Program-made: the position numbers and the translations under genes | Assembly: GCF_017654505.1 (NCBI RefSeq) | Contig: NC_054548.1 | Span: 23,928,870 to 23,992,869 of the forward strand | Source of the DNA: Polyodon spathula | Lineage: Eukaryota; Chordata; Actinopteri; Acipenseriformes; Polyodontidae | Length of the DNA stretch: 64,000 nucleotides | Direction: 5' to 3' | In this document: positions 11,005 to 21,855 of the stretch, piece after piece | Layout of the letters: every line of letters begins with the position of its first letter | Numbering within the stretch: position 1 is the first letter of the stretch | The notes under the pieces: model-generated | Database searches by the model: none | Told to the model about the DNA's origin: nothing | What the model saw: the letters and a program-made list of their open reading frames with translations, nothing else

Positions 11005-12190
11005 TCTCTGTAAATGGTATTGCAGTAGAGAATGCTATTCTAAACCCTCAAAAACACTTTATCATAAAGAACGATCTATTATATAGGGTAACTGAGATTA
11101 ATGAGGTTCGGGTAGAACAGTTGTTGCTTCCACCAACCTATCAACATAAAGTGCTTAGGTTAGCACACAACCACCAGTTTGGGGCACATTTAGGGACAGA
11201 AAAAAACATTACAGAGAATACTTCAAAGGTTTTACTGGGCAGGGATTCACAAAACAGTAGACCGATTTTGTAAGACCTGCCCAGAATGTCAAAAGACTAG
11301 TCCCCAATCACATTTCAGGGTTCCCCTCCAGTCAATGCCTATCATTGAAATTCTGTTCGAACAAATTGCGATGGACTTGGTGGGACCCCTGAGTAAGTCT
11401 GCCTGAGGACACGAACATATATCCTGGTTATTGTAGACTATGCGACACAATACCTGTAAGCCATATCCCTGAGAAACACTGCACCTAAAGTAATAGTTAA
11501 AGAATTAATAAAAGTATTTTCATGTGTTGGAATCCCCAAGGAAATTTAACCGTATAATGCAATATTTATGTACCATGTTGCAAATTACTCCAATTAAAAA
11601 GTCAGTTTACCACCCCCAAATGGACGGATTAGTTGAACATTTTAATAAAACTCTTAAATCCATATTAAAGAAGGTAATCTCTAAAGATGGAAAAGATTGG
11701 GATTTATTATTGCCCTATCTTGTGTTTGTTATCCATGAAGTACCCCAATCGTCAACCAGTTTTTCCCCCTTTGAACTCTTATATGGACGGCAGCCAAAAG
11801 GGATCCTTGATATTGCCCGAGAGATGTGGGAGGAACAGACCCCTGGTGGTAAAAAACATAGTAGAGTATATCACTGAAATGCAAGACCACATTAATAAAG
11901 TAACTCCTATTGTACAGAGCCATTTGAAACAAGCACAGGAGAGACAAGCACGTTATTACAATCAGATGGCACGAGTTAGACAGTTTAAACCAGGAGATTG
12001 GGTATTGGTGCTAGTGCCCACACCTGAAAGTAAACTTTTTACCCAGTGGCAAGGCCTCTATGGGGTTATTGAATCAGTAGGACCCGTGAATTATAAAATA
12101 AGACAAACGGATAAACATAAACCAGAACAGATTTATCATATTAATTTACTGAAGGTTCTAGTGAGCAAGGCAGAATTGGTTCCTCCTTAT
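11005..12190 (+). pseudogene. Retrotransposon integrase remnant
   Basis: Would insert retrotransposon cDNA into the genome. The zinc-binding HHCC domain is visible across about 11150-11300 (HNH, then FCKTCPECQK). The first core aspartate is in QIAMDLVGPL (about 11365). The segment expected to hold the second aspartate (about 11530-11555) is missing: sequence jumps from GIPKE to an IMQYL-like block with a frame change. The glutamate block (GLVEHFNKTLK, about 11625-11660) and the FELLYGRQPKG block follow. A GPY/F-type C-terminal module lies at 11990-12165 (WQGLYGVIESVGPVNYKI, then HINLLK). Stops near 11404 and frame shifts near 11540 and 11860 make it inactive. Its position upstream of RT is the notable feature. 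Confidence 0.85.
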
Positions 12191-12359
12191 CCTGAATCGT
12201 CAGAACCATTAGAAAGAGAGACAGAAGTAAGTGTAGGACCAGAGCTTACCAAAGAACAGGTCTATGAAATAAACAAGATGGTAAGAGATAATTCGGATAT
12301 CTTTTCAACTCTACCGGGCCGCACCAATATCATTCAACATGATTTTGTCACTGCCCCAG

Positions 12360-12950
12360 GAGTTAATTAAACTGAGACCTTATCGAATCCTCGAAACTAA
12401 GAAGGCCGATATAAAAAGGGAAATTGAATTAATGAAACCGTTGGACGTAAGAGGAATCCAATAGTCCCTGGAGTAGCCCTATTGTCATGGTTGCCAAACC
12501 TAATGGCACCTGGCGTTTTTGCAATGATTTTAGACAACTGAACAAAATATCTAATTTTGATGCCTACCCTATGCCTAGGGTAGATGAACTCATAGAAAAA
12601 TTAGGGAAAGCCCAGTACCTTACAACTTTAGACCTTACAAAAGGGTATTGGCAAATACCCTTAACACTTAATGCTAGAGAGAAATCAGCCTTTGCCACCC
12701 CTTATGGCCTATACCAGTATAAGGTCATGCCTTTTGGTCTTCATGGGGCACTAGCCTCATTACAATGCCTGATGGACTGGGAATTACAACCTCATGCTCA
12801 GTACACCTCAGCATATATAGATGACATAATTGTGTATTCTGAGTATTGGGATGATCATTTGATTAAAGTAGAAGCTGTTTTGAAAAGTCTAAAAGAAGCA
12901 GGGTTGACTGCAAATCCAGAAAAGAGGCTAAGTACCTCGGGTACATAGTG
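12360..12950 (+). pseudogene. Ty3/gypsy-type reverse transcriptase remnant
   Basis: After a stop-interrupted start (about 12360-12480), the frame 12487-12948 shows successive RT motifs: KPNGTWRFCNDFRQLNK, YPMPRVDELIEKL, TLDLTKGYWQIPL, FATPYGLYQYKVMPFGL and the catalytic YIDDIIVYS (about 12817-12843). These are gypsy-type motifs. The typical phenylalanine-rich segment after MPFGL is altered (HGALASLQ). The frame is lost near 12948 just before the connection domain. Confidence 0.9.
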
Positions 12951-12954
12951 GGAG

Positions 12955-13573
12955 GTGGAGTGGTTAAACCACAGCCATAAAAAGCTGGCCAAACCCACAG
13001 ACAAATAGACAGGTGAGAGCGTTTTTGAGTCTTGCACGGTATTATCGGTGGTTTGTACCAGATTTTTCAGCAATAGCAGCACCCCTCACAGACTTGACAA
13101 AGAAGTCAAAACCAATTAAAGTCCGTTGGACACCAGCAGCTGAAGCAGCATTCCAACACATTGTTGGCAAACAGTTCATTGTGCAAACAGATGCATCAGA
13201 TATAGGGCTGGGGGCTGTGTTGTCCCAAGTAAAAGACAGAGTAGAATACCCAGTAATGTATTTAAGCAGAAAAATGTTACCCAAAGAAACACGATACGCC
13301 ACAGTAGAAAAATAATGTCTGGCTATAAAGTGGGCTATAGTATCACTATGTTACTATCTGTTAGGGAGAGAATTTGTGTTAATCACTGACCATTCACCCC
13401 TTAAGTGGATAAAAGAAAATAAAGAACGGAATGCGAGGGTAAGTAGGTGGTTCCTTACTTTGCAGATGTACAAGTTCAAAATTGAGCATCGTAGTGGAAA
13501 AGAAAATGCGAATGCGGATGGTCTATCACTGGTACATTATGGGGTAAGGAAGCTGCTCAAACCAATAGGTTAG
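12955..13573 (+). pseudogene. RT connection and RNase H remnant
   Basis: 13013-13315 starts in the connection domain (FLSLARYYRWFVPDF, AAPLTDLTKK) and continues into RNase H with QTDASDIGLGAVLSQ (first catalytic D) and the TRYATVEK glutamate block. A stop (TAATG near 13313) interrupts. 13376-13573 continues with ITDHSPLKWI (third acidic residue) and a FKIEHRSGKENANADGLS end, characteristic of gypsy RNase H. The enzyme removes the RNA strand during reverse transcription. It is followed within 20 bases by the polypurine tract and 3' LTR. Confidence 0.88.
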
Positions 13574-13590
13574 AGCTGGGGGAGAGGATA

Positions 13591-14196
13591 TGTAGCAAGT
13601 AGAGGGGTGTAAAAATAAAATAACAATGGAAATAACTGGGGATATTAACATTGCTATTAATTTGCTACAATGCAGAACTGTTAAATGAAACAAGGTTTTA
13701 ATAAAGGTGCTTACATTTTAAACGGCAGCACACTGCAAAATGGCTGCCCTCCAAAAAACTACAAATCCCCTAGTTACCGGAAGCCAGAGTTTCTGTAATG
13801 GCGGGAGCTATGGGTAATAAAAAGGGGATGTGATTGTAGAAACAGCCGTGCGAGGTAATGGTGCTATATTGACAGAGTGTGGGTTAATACGGGGAAGAAA
13901 TGATACATTGAAACTGATAACCTAATCTTACCTAATAAGCCTAATAAGCCTGGAATTACTCTAGCTGTGTTGAAGTGCGAGTGTTTCTTATGTGCAGGAC
14001 TTGAGAAACAAACCGAAAGGAGAACAAACAGTAGCCGGGTGGAAAGTACAACGGAGCAGGAACACTGTGAACAGAAGACAACTATCCGAGAGTAAGTTAG
14101 TTTGAACTTCATAAGTGACTCTTAAACTGTGTGTCTAAGGCTACCTAAATGCTAAAGTCTGCCTCAGTGAAATAGGATTGACCTTGGTCTGTGAGA
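13591..14196 (+). mobile_element. 3' LTR of the Gmr1-like element
   Basis: Second copy of the 9780 LTR with numerous substitutions and a short duplication near 13930, so the insertion is not recent. The inverted repeat before its TATA-like box is degraded relative to the 5' copy. A TGGTGCCAGAACCC string at 14434-14447 might be a primer binding site, in which case the LTR would extend to about 14430. Confidence 0.8.
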
Positions 14197-14934
14197 CGAA
14201 GATTCCAAGCTCCCGTTTGCATTTGCTGCCTGTTTGTTTACCTGTGTTTCAGTCAGGAGAATATTTGGATTTAAGGACAGCTGTTTGTTACTAAGAAGCC
14301 TGAACCTATTGAAACACTTTGCTGTTGTTCCTGCGTGTAAAAGGAAAACACACCTCAACAAAAGACAACAAACCAAAGGTGTTTTAAAAGTTTTCCTTTA
14401 TTAAGGACTATTATAATTAAGACTGGCCAGCAGATGGTGCCAGAACCCTAATAAAAAATAAAATAAAAATACAGAAACTTTGGATAGCAATGGTTCCTTA
14501 CCTGGAATGGCCAGGCGTCATACTTACCTGAGAATTCTGTGGGGGAAACCAGAATTAAACCTGAGAAGGAACAGAAGGAAACTACAGCAGGACTGAATGA
14601 ATAATTGCCTGGGACGTTCAGTTCTGTGCTTGCGGTATGTGAGCTTGGATTAGCCAACCTCAGATCTTTAGTTAGCCTTGAAGAAGTATAAAACAGGGCC
14701 CCGATGAGTGGGCTAGGTTTTCTTTTCTTTATTTATTGTTTGAGCCAGGACTGTGCATTTGCTAAATGGCCCAATCTGCGGGCATCATTTAATTTGAAGT
14801 GGTTTTATTTTCCTTTTGATTTGGACAAATTTCTGTCCTTTTTCATCTGGTTTCCTGCCTGCTCTTTCTATAAAGCACCTAATCACTCCGGTTTTCCTAC
14901 CAACCATGAGCGCAATGTTCAGTATATATATTTA
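14197..14934. other. Unassigned DNA, possibly LTR extension
   Basis: Contains the primer-binding-site-like string near 14434 and the AGAACCCTAAT string that also occurs at the LTR/protease junction near 10370. No protein domain is recognised in the short frames here. Confidence 0.4.
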
Positions 14935-15590
14935 TTATAATTTATTTATTATCCTTGTAGTCACATTGAGATTAAAACCTCTTTAACGAGTGAGACCTAG
15001 CCAAGCAGGAAGCAGCAAGTCAATCGGACAACAAGAACAAGTACACAGTAAAATACAATTAAGACACAGGCAAGTCACATTTAAAACAATAATCAAAATA
15101 CACAAAAGTAGTCAACTACTTAAAACAATTGTAACTCTGTCACGAAATCATGCAGTTTACTCTTAAATTGCAATAAAGATATCTGGGTCTGCAACTTTAG
15201 TTTGGACTGGAACTCATTCCAGGCACATGGGGCATAATAAGCAAAGGATCCTTTACCAGCCTCAGTACGCACATTTGGGATTTTAAAATGCAAAAAAGTA
15301 TGAGATCTGAGGCTATGGTTACTATGGGAAGCTATAAGGTATTCATTTAAATAAGTATATTCATATAATTTATATTGAATAACCTTATATACCAGTGCTT
15401 CAACCTGTGTAAAGCCAAAGAAGTCCAGCCTACCAAATCATATAATATACAATGATGAGTATTAAATCTTGTATTTATATTGAACCTCAATGCTGCATGA
15501 TATAGCGAGTCAAGTTTACCTAAAGTTGATGGTAATGCAAAACTATATACATCACCATAGTCAATTTGCGGCAAAAACATACAAGCAATA
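14935..15590 (-). mobile_element. L2/Rex-type LINE 3' fragment
   Basis: On the minus strand, 15580-15347 encodes the late RT region of L2-like LINEs (LPQIDYGDVYSFA, a LDSLYHAALRF block, THHCILYDLVGW). After frame changes this continues to an AYYAPCAWNEFQSKLK-type C-terminus around 15230. The 3' UTR ends in an AT-rich (AATAAAT-like) tail near 14935. It is 5'-truncated and inactive. Confidence 0.78.
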
Positions 15591-17215
15591 TCCTCTTTTT
15601 TTTGTTTGTTTCCATAACATATATAACATGTTCATGTCATTGTGACGTTTATAGCGTATTCCCATGCCCAACAGATGAGTGTGGAAACATGCACTCACCT
15701 CTGTCCAGCACACTGCCTTCCTTTTGTTCCTTTTAATGCGGTCCTATTAGCATATGGTAATGCATGGGTAAATAGAAACATGCAATGTATTCTAGGTGGA
15801 CATTTAATATGCACATAGTGCAATCAAATTTGAATTGGGCGAAAGCCCTAATTCGTCTGAATATACCATTATCTGCGCGATAATTGTGATGTGCTAGTTC
15901 CAATAACTGCACACAGCTAGTTCCAATAACTGCGCACCTCTGGATCAAATAGTGTCAGAGTAACAGTCCACTCTGGAGTACTAGTACAATAGTACAGAAC
16001 CCTAACCCCCCAGTCTGCACACACCGGATGGGTGGATCAGTTATGCGTTTTATCACTGAGAATTGTATTGATATGATGGACAGCGGTTTACATATATGTG
16101 TTCTTCACTGCTCCACAGGCATATCGGCATCCAACGTGTGCCATCAAAGTATAGAAATGAAGATTGAGAGAAGGATGAAGAGGGGAGGGGGATCCTGCCT
16201 GTTATCTTTGCTGTGTGTTGCCACACATCTGTAAATTAATTGTATAAATACGTCATGCACCCATCTTGTGGCCTGTTGCTTTATTTGGCTAGTCCATAGA
16301 TTGCTGCGTATTACAGGTGTGAGCAGCTGCACTTCGGAGAGCCAATCACCATCAGGGCGCTCTTGCTGTGAAAGGCATGCTAACGTTTTCCTAAAGCCAG
16401 ACCTGTGATACGATCTACCAATCAAATACCTGTGTTTTCTCTGCGGCAGTCCATTCATAAGTTAGCTGAGGTAGGACAAACAGTTCTGTTAACTGTAATT
16501 TCTGGCCGTTTATGCAGCTGTCCGTCTACTGAATGTCGATGTTGCTAATTCTATAGAGACTGTTCATTTACTGAGAAATCATAGTAGGCTACAATTAAAA
16601 TTTTAGGGCCATATTTAGAATTAATTATTATTCTCACAAAAAAATGTCATAACGAAAAAAATCCATTCCAGCAACACTCAAAACCTTACAAACTGAGCTT
16701 AATCATGATGTTCAAATGGGTGAGTAGAATGAATAACAGAACGCATTTCTATGTATTGTGTATATAAAAATGCTTGATTGATGTTTACTTTGCAGGTGAA
16801 TGAACTCATTACATTTACAAATCAGAGAGTGCGCTACCACAGTAGACTTTGTCACGGCACGACTTATAATAAAAAAAAATTATTTAGAAAAAAAAAACAA
16901 CAACAAAAAAAAAAACACAGTATCCAAAGCCTTTTTTTTTTAAATTTTACTTCAAAAACATACAGCTTTGTCGGATCAGCTGGCCTTTAAAGAAACCTAT
17001 ACAGTATTTCCTCGTGATACAACACTGTCCGTATTCAATAAAACACTGGCTTTATCAGTTCATTAATTTGAAAACTTGACACCTAGCTATGGAGCCAATT
17101 GTGTATTTGAATGGTCCGTATGTATGTGTGCACGATATATTGTGTGGTCTCGTCTGCTGTCATATAGGTACATACTGTGGCAACACCAATGATAGCAGCT
17201 TGTCGGGGTAATGCC
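15591..17215. other. Unassigned intergenic DNA
   Basis: No gene found. A 22-bp local tandem duplication (GCTAGTTCCAATAACTGC units) lies at 15893-15940. Poly-A and poly-T tracts occur at 16870-16945. Confidence 0.6.
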
Positions 17216-17591
17216 ATTAGAACATAAGAACATAAAAAAGTTTACAAACTAAAGGAGACCATTCGGCCCATCTTGCTCGTTTGGTTGTTAGTATCTTATT
17301 GATCCCAAAATCTCATCAAGCAGCTTCTTGAAGGATCCCAGGGTGTCAGCTTCAACAACATTACTGGGGAGTTGATTCCAGACCCTCACAATTCTCTGTG
17401 TAAAAAAGTGCCTCCTATTTTCTGTTCTGAATGCCACTTTGTCTAATCTCCATTTGTGACCCCTGGTCCTTGTTTCTTTTTTTCAGGCTGAAAAAGTCCC
17501 TTGGGTCGACACTTTCAATACCTTTTAGAATTTTGAATGCTTGAATTAGGTCGCCACGTAGTCTTCTTTGTTCAAAGCTGAACAGATTCAA

Positions 17592-18720
17592 TTATTTTAG
17601 CCTGTCTGCATATGACATGCCTTTTAAGCCCGGAAAAATTCTGGTCGCTCTTCTTTGCACTCTTTCTAGAGCAGCAATATCTTTTTTATAGCGAGGTGAC
17701 CAGAACTGCACACAATATTCAAGATGAGGTCTTACTAGTGCATTGTACAGTTTTAACATTACTTCCCTTGATTTCAATTCAACACTTTTCACAATGTATC
17801 CGAGCATCTTGTTAGCCTTTTTTATAGCTTCCCCACATTGTCTAGATGAAGACATTTCTGAGTCAACAAAAACTCCTAGGTCTTTTTTCATAGATTCCTT
17901 CTCCAATTTCAGTATCTCCCATATGATATTTATAATGTACATTTTTATTTCCTGCGTGCAGTGCCTTACACTTTTCTCTATTAAATGTCATTTGCCATGT
18001 GTCTGCCCAGTTCTGAATCTTGTCTAGATCATTTTGAATGACCTTTGCTGCTGCAACAGTGTTTGCCACTCCTCCTACTTTTGTGTCGTCTGCAAATTTA
18101 ACAAGTTTGCTTACTATACCAGAATCTAAATCATTAATGTAGATTAGGAATAGCAGAGGACCTAATACTGATCCCTGTGGTACACCACTGGTTACCACAC
18201 TCCATTCTGAGGTTTTTCCTCTAATAAGTACGTTCTGTTTTCTACATGTTAACCACTCCCTAATCCATGTACATGTGTTTCCTTGAATCCCAACTGCGTT
18301 CAGTTTGAGAATTAATCTTTTGTGCGGGACTTTGTCAAAAGCTTTCTGGAAATCTAAATAAACCATGTCATATGCTTTGCAATTATCCATTATCGATGTT
18401 GCATCCTCAAAAAAATCAAGCAAGTTAGTTAGACACGATCTCCCTTTCCTAAAACCATGTTGACTGTCTCCCAGGACCCTGTTACCATATAGGTAATTTT
18501 CCATTTTGGATCTTATTATAGTTTCCATAAGTTTGCATATAATAGAAGTCAGGCTTATTGGTCTGTAGTTACCTGGTTCAGTTTTGTTTCCCTTTTTGTG
18601 GATCGGTATTACGTTTGCAATTTTCCAGTCTGTCGGTACCACCCCTGTGTCAAGAGACTGCTGCATGATCTTGGTTAGCGGTTTGTAAATTACTTCTTTC
18701 ATTTCTTTGAGTACTACTAG
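17592..18720 (-). pseudogene. CR1 ORF2 reverse transcriptase
   Basis: The frame 18702-17863 has RT motifs of CR1-clade LINEs in order: IPIHKKGNKTEPGNYRPISL, GFRKGRSC, YLDFQKAFDKVPH, SGVPQGSVLGPLLFLIYIND and the catalytic FADDTK (about 18082-18099). A frame change near 17900 leads into 17942-17592, which carries the thumb/C-terminal part (DLGVFVD, LYNALVRPHLEYCVQFWSP, LERVQRRATR). The enzyme copies LINE RNA at the nicked target. Only a few lesions are apparent, so the copy is moderately young. Confidence 0.92.
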
Positions 18721-19216
18721 GAGGATCTCATCCGGCCCAGGGGATTTGTTTATTTTAAGAGCTCATAGTCCCTTTAACATTTCTGCCTCAGTTATGCTAA
18801 AGTTATTTAAAACTGGATAGGAACTGGATTACATGTGGGGCATGTTGTCAGTATCTTCCTTTGTAAAAACTTGTGAAAAGTAATCATTTAATATATTTGC
18901 TATTTTTTTTTTCTTCATCTACGATTTGTATCTCAAACATTTAATCTCCTCTTTGAATGTTCTCTTGCTGTTGTAATATTGGAAAAACATTTTGGAATTG
19001 GTTTTAGCTCCCTTAGCAATGTTCATTTCTATTTCTCTCTTGGCCTTTCTAACTTCCTTTTTGACTTGCGTTTGCAATTCTGTGTACTCTTTCTGCGTAC
19101 TTTCTTTTTGGTCCTTTTTTAATGCTCTATAAAGAACCTTTTTTCACTGAATATTTTTTTTAATTGATCTATTAAACCATTTTGGCAATTTAGTTTTACA
19201 TTTAGATTTGTCTACT

Positions 19217-20090
19217 TTAGGGATTTAATTGTTTTGCGCCTCTAGTACTACATTTTTGAAGAACAACCATCCTTCTGTGGGTGTTCTCTATTTTACTCCA
19301 ATCTACTTCTGTTAGTCTCTGTTTCATACCTTCGTAGTTTGCTTTTCTAAAATTGTAAACCTTAGCTTTAGTCAATACTTTTGGGGTTTTAAAAAACACT
19401 TCAAATGAGACCATATTTTGGTCTAAGTTTGCCAGTGGTTCTCTGACCTCTGTTTTAGTTATTCTATCTTTGTTATTTGAAAAGACTAAATCAAGGCATG
19501 CCTCCCCTCTAGTCAGTGCCTTGACAAATTGTGTTAGTAAGCAGTCATTTGTCATTTCCACCATTTCTATTTCATCCTTTGTGCTACCCACCGGGTTTTC
19601 CCATTTTATTTGGGGGAAGTTGAAATCCCCCATTAGTATGGCTTCTTCTTTGCTACACACATTTCTAATCTCATTGTATAACAGATTATTTTGCTCACCG
19701 TCTGAATCTGGCAGTCTATAGCATGCTCCTATTATTATGCCATTTGAATTTTTGTCCATTATTCAGACCCATATTGATTAGGTTTTATTTTCTTTGTCAA
19801 GGTTTAACACCAGGGCTTCAAGACTGTTTCTTATGTATAGCGCTACCCCTCCTCCTCTTCTGTCCTGCCTGTCTTTCCTATACAGTGTATACCCACAAAT
19901 ATTATATTCGTCCCCATCACTCTCAGACAACCAAGTTTCAGTAACACCTATCACATCATAGTTACCTGTTAGTGCAGTAGCTTCAAGTTCTAGAATTTTG
20001 TTTCTGATTCTTCTAGCATTTAGATAAATACATTTAATGGTTGTCTTACCTGAGTTGTTATTCTTGTTTTGATGCGGTCTCCCTTCTGTT
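19217..20090 (-). pseudogene. CR1 ORF2 APE-type endonuclease
   Basis: The N-terminal half (about 20060-19800) contains YDVIGVTETWLSE, the catalytic glutamate block, and GGGVALYI. The C-terminal half (19759-19217) contains ACYRLPDSD, MGDFNFPQIKWEN and LDLVFSN, blocks characteristic of apurinic-type LINE endonucleases that nick the target DNA. A frameshift near 19760 and a stop separate the halves. The region 19216-18721 links to RT with more stops. Confidence 0.88.
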
Positions 20091-20118
20091 TTTTTGTTGA
20101 TTTCTCCCCCCTTCCTTT

Positions 20119-20985
20119 CTAGTTTAAATGCTTCTGAGCCTGCTCGAGGATATTTTCTCCAGGTAGACTGGTTCCTTTGTTATTTAAGTGCAGTCCATCC
20201 CATCTATACAGATAGTCCTCGTTGTAGAATGTGGTCCAATGATCAAGATAGGTGAAGCCTTCCCATGTGCACCACATCTTCAGCCATGCGTTTTGATTAA
20301 TTATTTCCAGCTGTCCATATGGTCCTTTGCAAGGTGCCGGTAGTATACCAGAAAATACCACAGTTTTGGTTTTCTCTTTTAATTTCCTTCCTAGCTCTCT
20401 GAAATTGTTTTGCCGGGATTTTGGTCTGTCTCTTCCAATGTTGTTTGTACCGATGTGGACGACTACTACCGGGTCATCTCCTGTTCGTTCTAGGAGCCTG
20501 TCCACGTTCTCAGTGATGTGCTTGACCGAGGCTCCCTAAAGACAGCACACTGTTGTAGTAAGGGGGTCCAAACTGCGAATTGAACTTGCTGTGTTTCTCA
20601 ATATGGAGTCCCCAACAATCATGACCTCCCTTCCTTTTGCTGTCACTCAAATTTGTTGGTTGTTTTGATTTGTGGTGGTTGTGTTTGACGAAGTTTCTTT
20701 TTCTCCCTGCTTCTGCCTACCTGAACCCAGCTGTTCTGACCTTCTATCTCCCTGGTGGCTTTCAGTCTGTTAGGGGTGATGCAGACTTCCATGAATTGTG
20801 GGTGTGCCAGTTCCTCAAGATCCTGTTGCTGTCTCACTTCTTCCCGGTCCATTTCTAGCATACTTTACTAGTTTATGCAAATCCTGGATCGCGCGGCACT
20901 TTACGCACACTTGGCTTAGCTCCGCTGGGTTTTCTCGGATTTCCCACATCAAGCAGGTGTCACAGATTACTGGCTTGAATACCAT
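20119..20985 (-). pseudogene. CR1 ORF1 with SGNH-esterase domain
   Basis: A start at 20985 gives a MVFKPVICDTC-like N-terminus with two CxxC pairs (CDTC and CVKC), a small zinc-finger-like unit. A basic linker follows (20861-20643). A GDSIL block (about 20612), VHIGTNN (about 20455) and DGLHLNNKG (about 20190) are then blocks I, III and V of SGNH hydrolases. Esterase-type ORF1 proteins are known from CR1 and L2 LINEs and are thought to bind RNA or membranes. At least two frameshifts and one stop interrupt it. The final DxxH pair is present (DGLH). Confidence 0.85.
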
Positions 20986-21042
20986 GTTGAGGGTTTTTTT
21001 TTTTAAGTTTAGTTTCTTCTGCAGCCGTCAACCTGCTTTCAA

Positions 21043-21587
21043 ACTGCTTCTAAACTGCTCTGTACTTTTCCACGCCTGTACTACTTCTCCCACTCGCTGT
21101 CGCTGGGAAGACTGCCTCGTTTAACTGCGTTGTTCTGCTGTGCTGTTGGCTCCTCCCCTCGCCCGTGTCTCAGAACGGCGCTGAATTTGAATCAGCTGCT
21201 CCGAGTTTCAGCTTGTTTGTTATCAGAAAAACACACGCGGCTGTTTGACTTTGAGCTGCTGCTGTGTTTCCCCAATGTCCTCTGTTTTCTGATTAAAGCA
21301 ATTCAAGATGCAATTTCTCCTTACTGCTTCTAAACTGCTCTGTACTTTTCCACGCCTGTACTTCTCCCACTCGCTGTCGCTGGGAAGACTGCCTCGTTTA
21401 ACTGCGTTGTTCTGCTGTGCTGTTGGCTCCTCCCCTCGCCCGTGTCTCAGAACGGTGCTGAATTTGAATCAGCTGCTCCGAGTTTCAGCTTGTTTGTTAT
21501 CAGAAAAACATACGCGGCTGTTTGACTTTGAGCTGCTGCTGTGTTTCCCCAATGTCCTCCGTTTTCTGATTAAAACAATTCATGGGG
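21043..21587 (-). repeat. Tandem 280-bp monomers in the LINE 5' UTR
   Basis: Two head-to-tail copies (21043-21322 and 21323-21587) are about 97% identical by eye. Each starts ACTGCTTCTAAACTGCTC on the plus strand and contains CACTCGCTGTCGCTGGGAAG. They lie just upstream of ORF1 on the coding strand, the position of promoter monomers in some LINEs. CpG density is higher than in the surroundings. Confidence 0.85.
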
Positions 21588-21644
21588 TCCTGGATGTTGT
21601 TCCTTTCATTCTCATGTTGTCGGTTCTGCTCATCAAAATTCTGA

Positions 21645-21855
21645 AGTGACTCATTTGTTGGTTGTTTTGATTTCTGGTGGTTGTGTTTGACGAAGTTTCT
21701 TTTTTTCCCTGCTTCTGCCTACCTGAACCCAGCTGTTCTGACCTTCTATCTCCCTGGTGGCTTTCAGTCTGTTAGGGGTGATGCAGACTTCCATGAATTG
21801 TGGGTGTGCCAGTTCCTCAAGATCCTGTTGCTGTCTCACTTGCTGTCTCATTTCT
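21645..21855 (-). repeat. Second copy of the CR1 ORF1 N-terminal segment
   Basis: About 200 bp nearly identical to 20650-20845 (same LAHPQFMEVCITPNR-coding stretch) but placed upstream of the 5' UTR monomers in the same orientation. This implies either a second truncated CR1 or a tandem rearrangement of the 5' end. Confidence 0.85.

Larger units (their letters stand above)
9780..14196 (+). mobile_element. Gmr1-like Ty3/gypsy LTR retrotransposon, gag deleted
   Basis: Two direct repeats of about 600 bp, both starting TGTAGCAAGTAGAGG, enclose a 3.2-kb pol region. The polypurine tract GGGGGAGAGGA precedes the second LTR. Domains in order are protease, integrase (HHCC, core, GPY/F module), reverse transcriptase and RNase H. 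Integrase before RT is the Ty1/copia order, but the RT, RNase H and GPY/F sequences are of Ty3/gypsy type. This combination is the known hallmark of Gmr1-type elements of deuterostomes. No gag or primer binding site is found between the 5' LTR and protease. The pol frame is broken several times. No 5-bp target duplication is visible; the left flank is a TA microsatellite. Confidence 0.88.
17216..21587 (-). mobile_element. CR1-like LINE, long but interrupted
   Basis: Minus-strand order from the 5' side: tandemly repeated 5' UTR (21587-20986), ORF1 with zinc-finger-like N-terminus and SGNH esterase (20985-20119), ORF2 endonuclease (20090-19217), RT (18720-17592) and a 3' end at 17216 with the short ACATAAGA-type repeat typical of CR1 3' ends. 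Nearly full length, which is unusual for CR1 copies, but with several stops and frameshifts. Confidence 0.9.
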
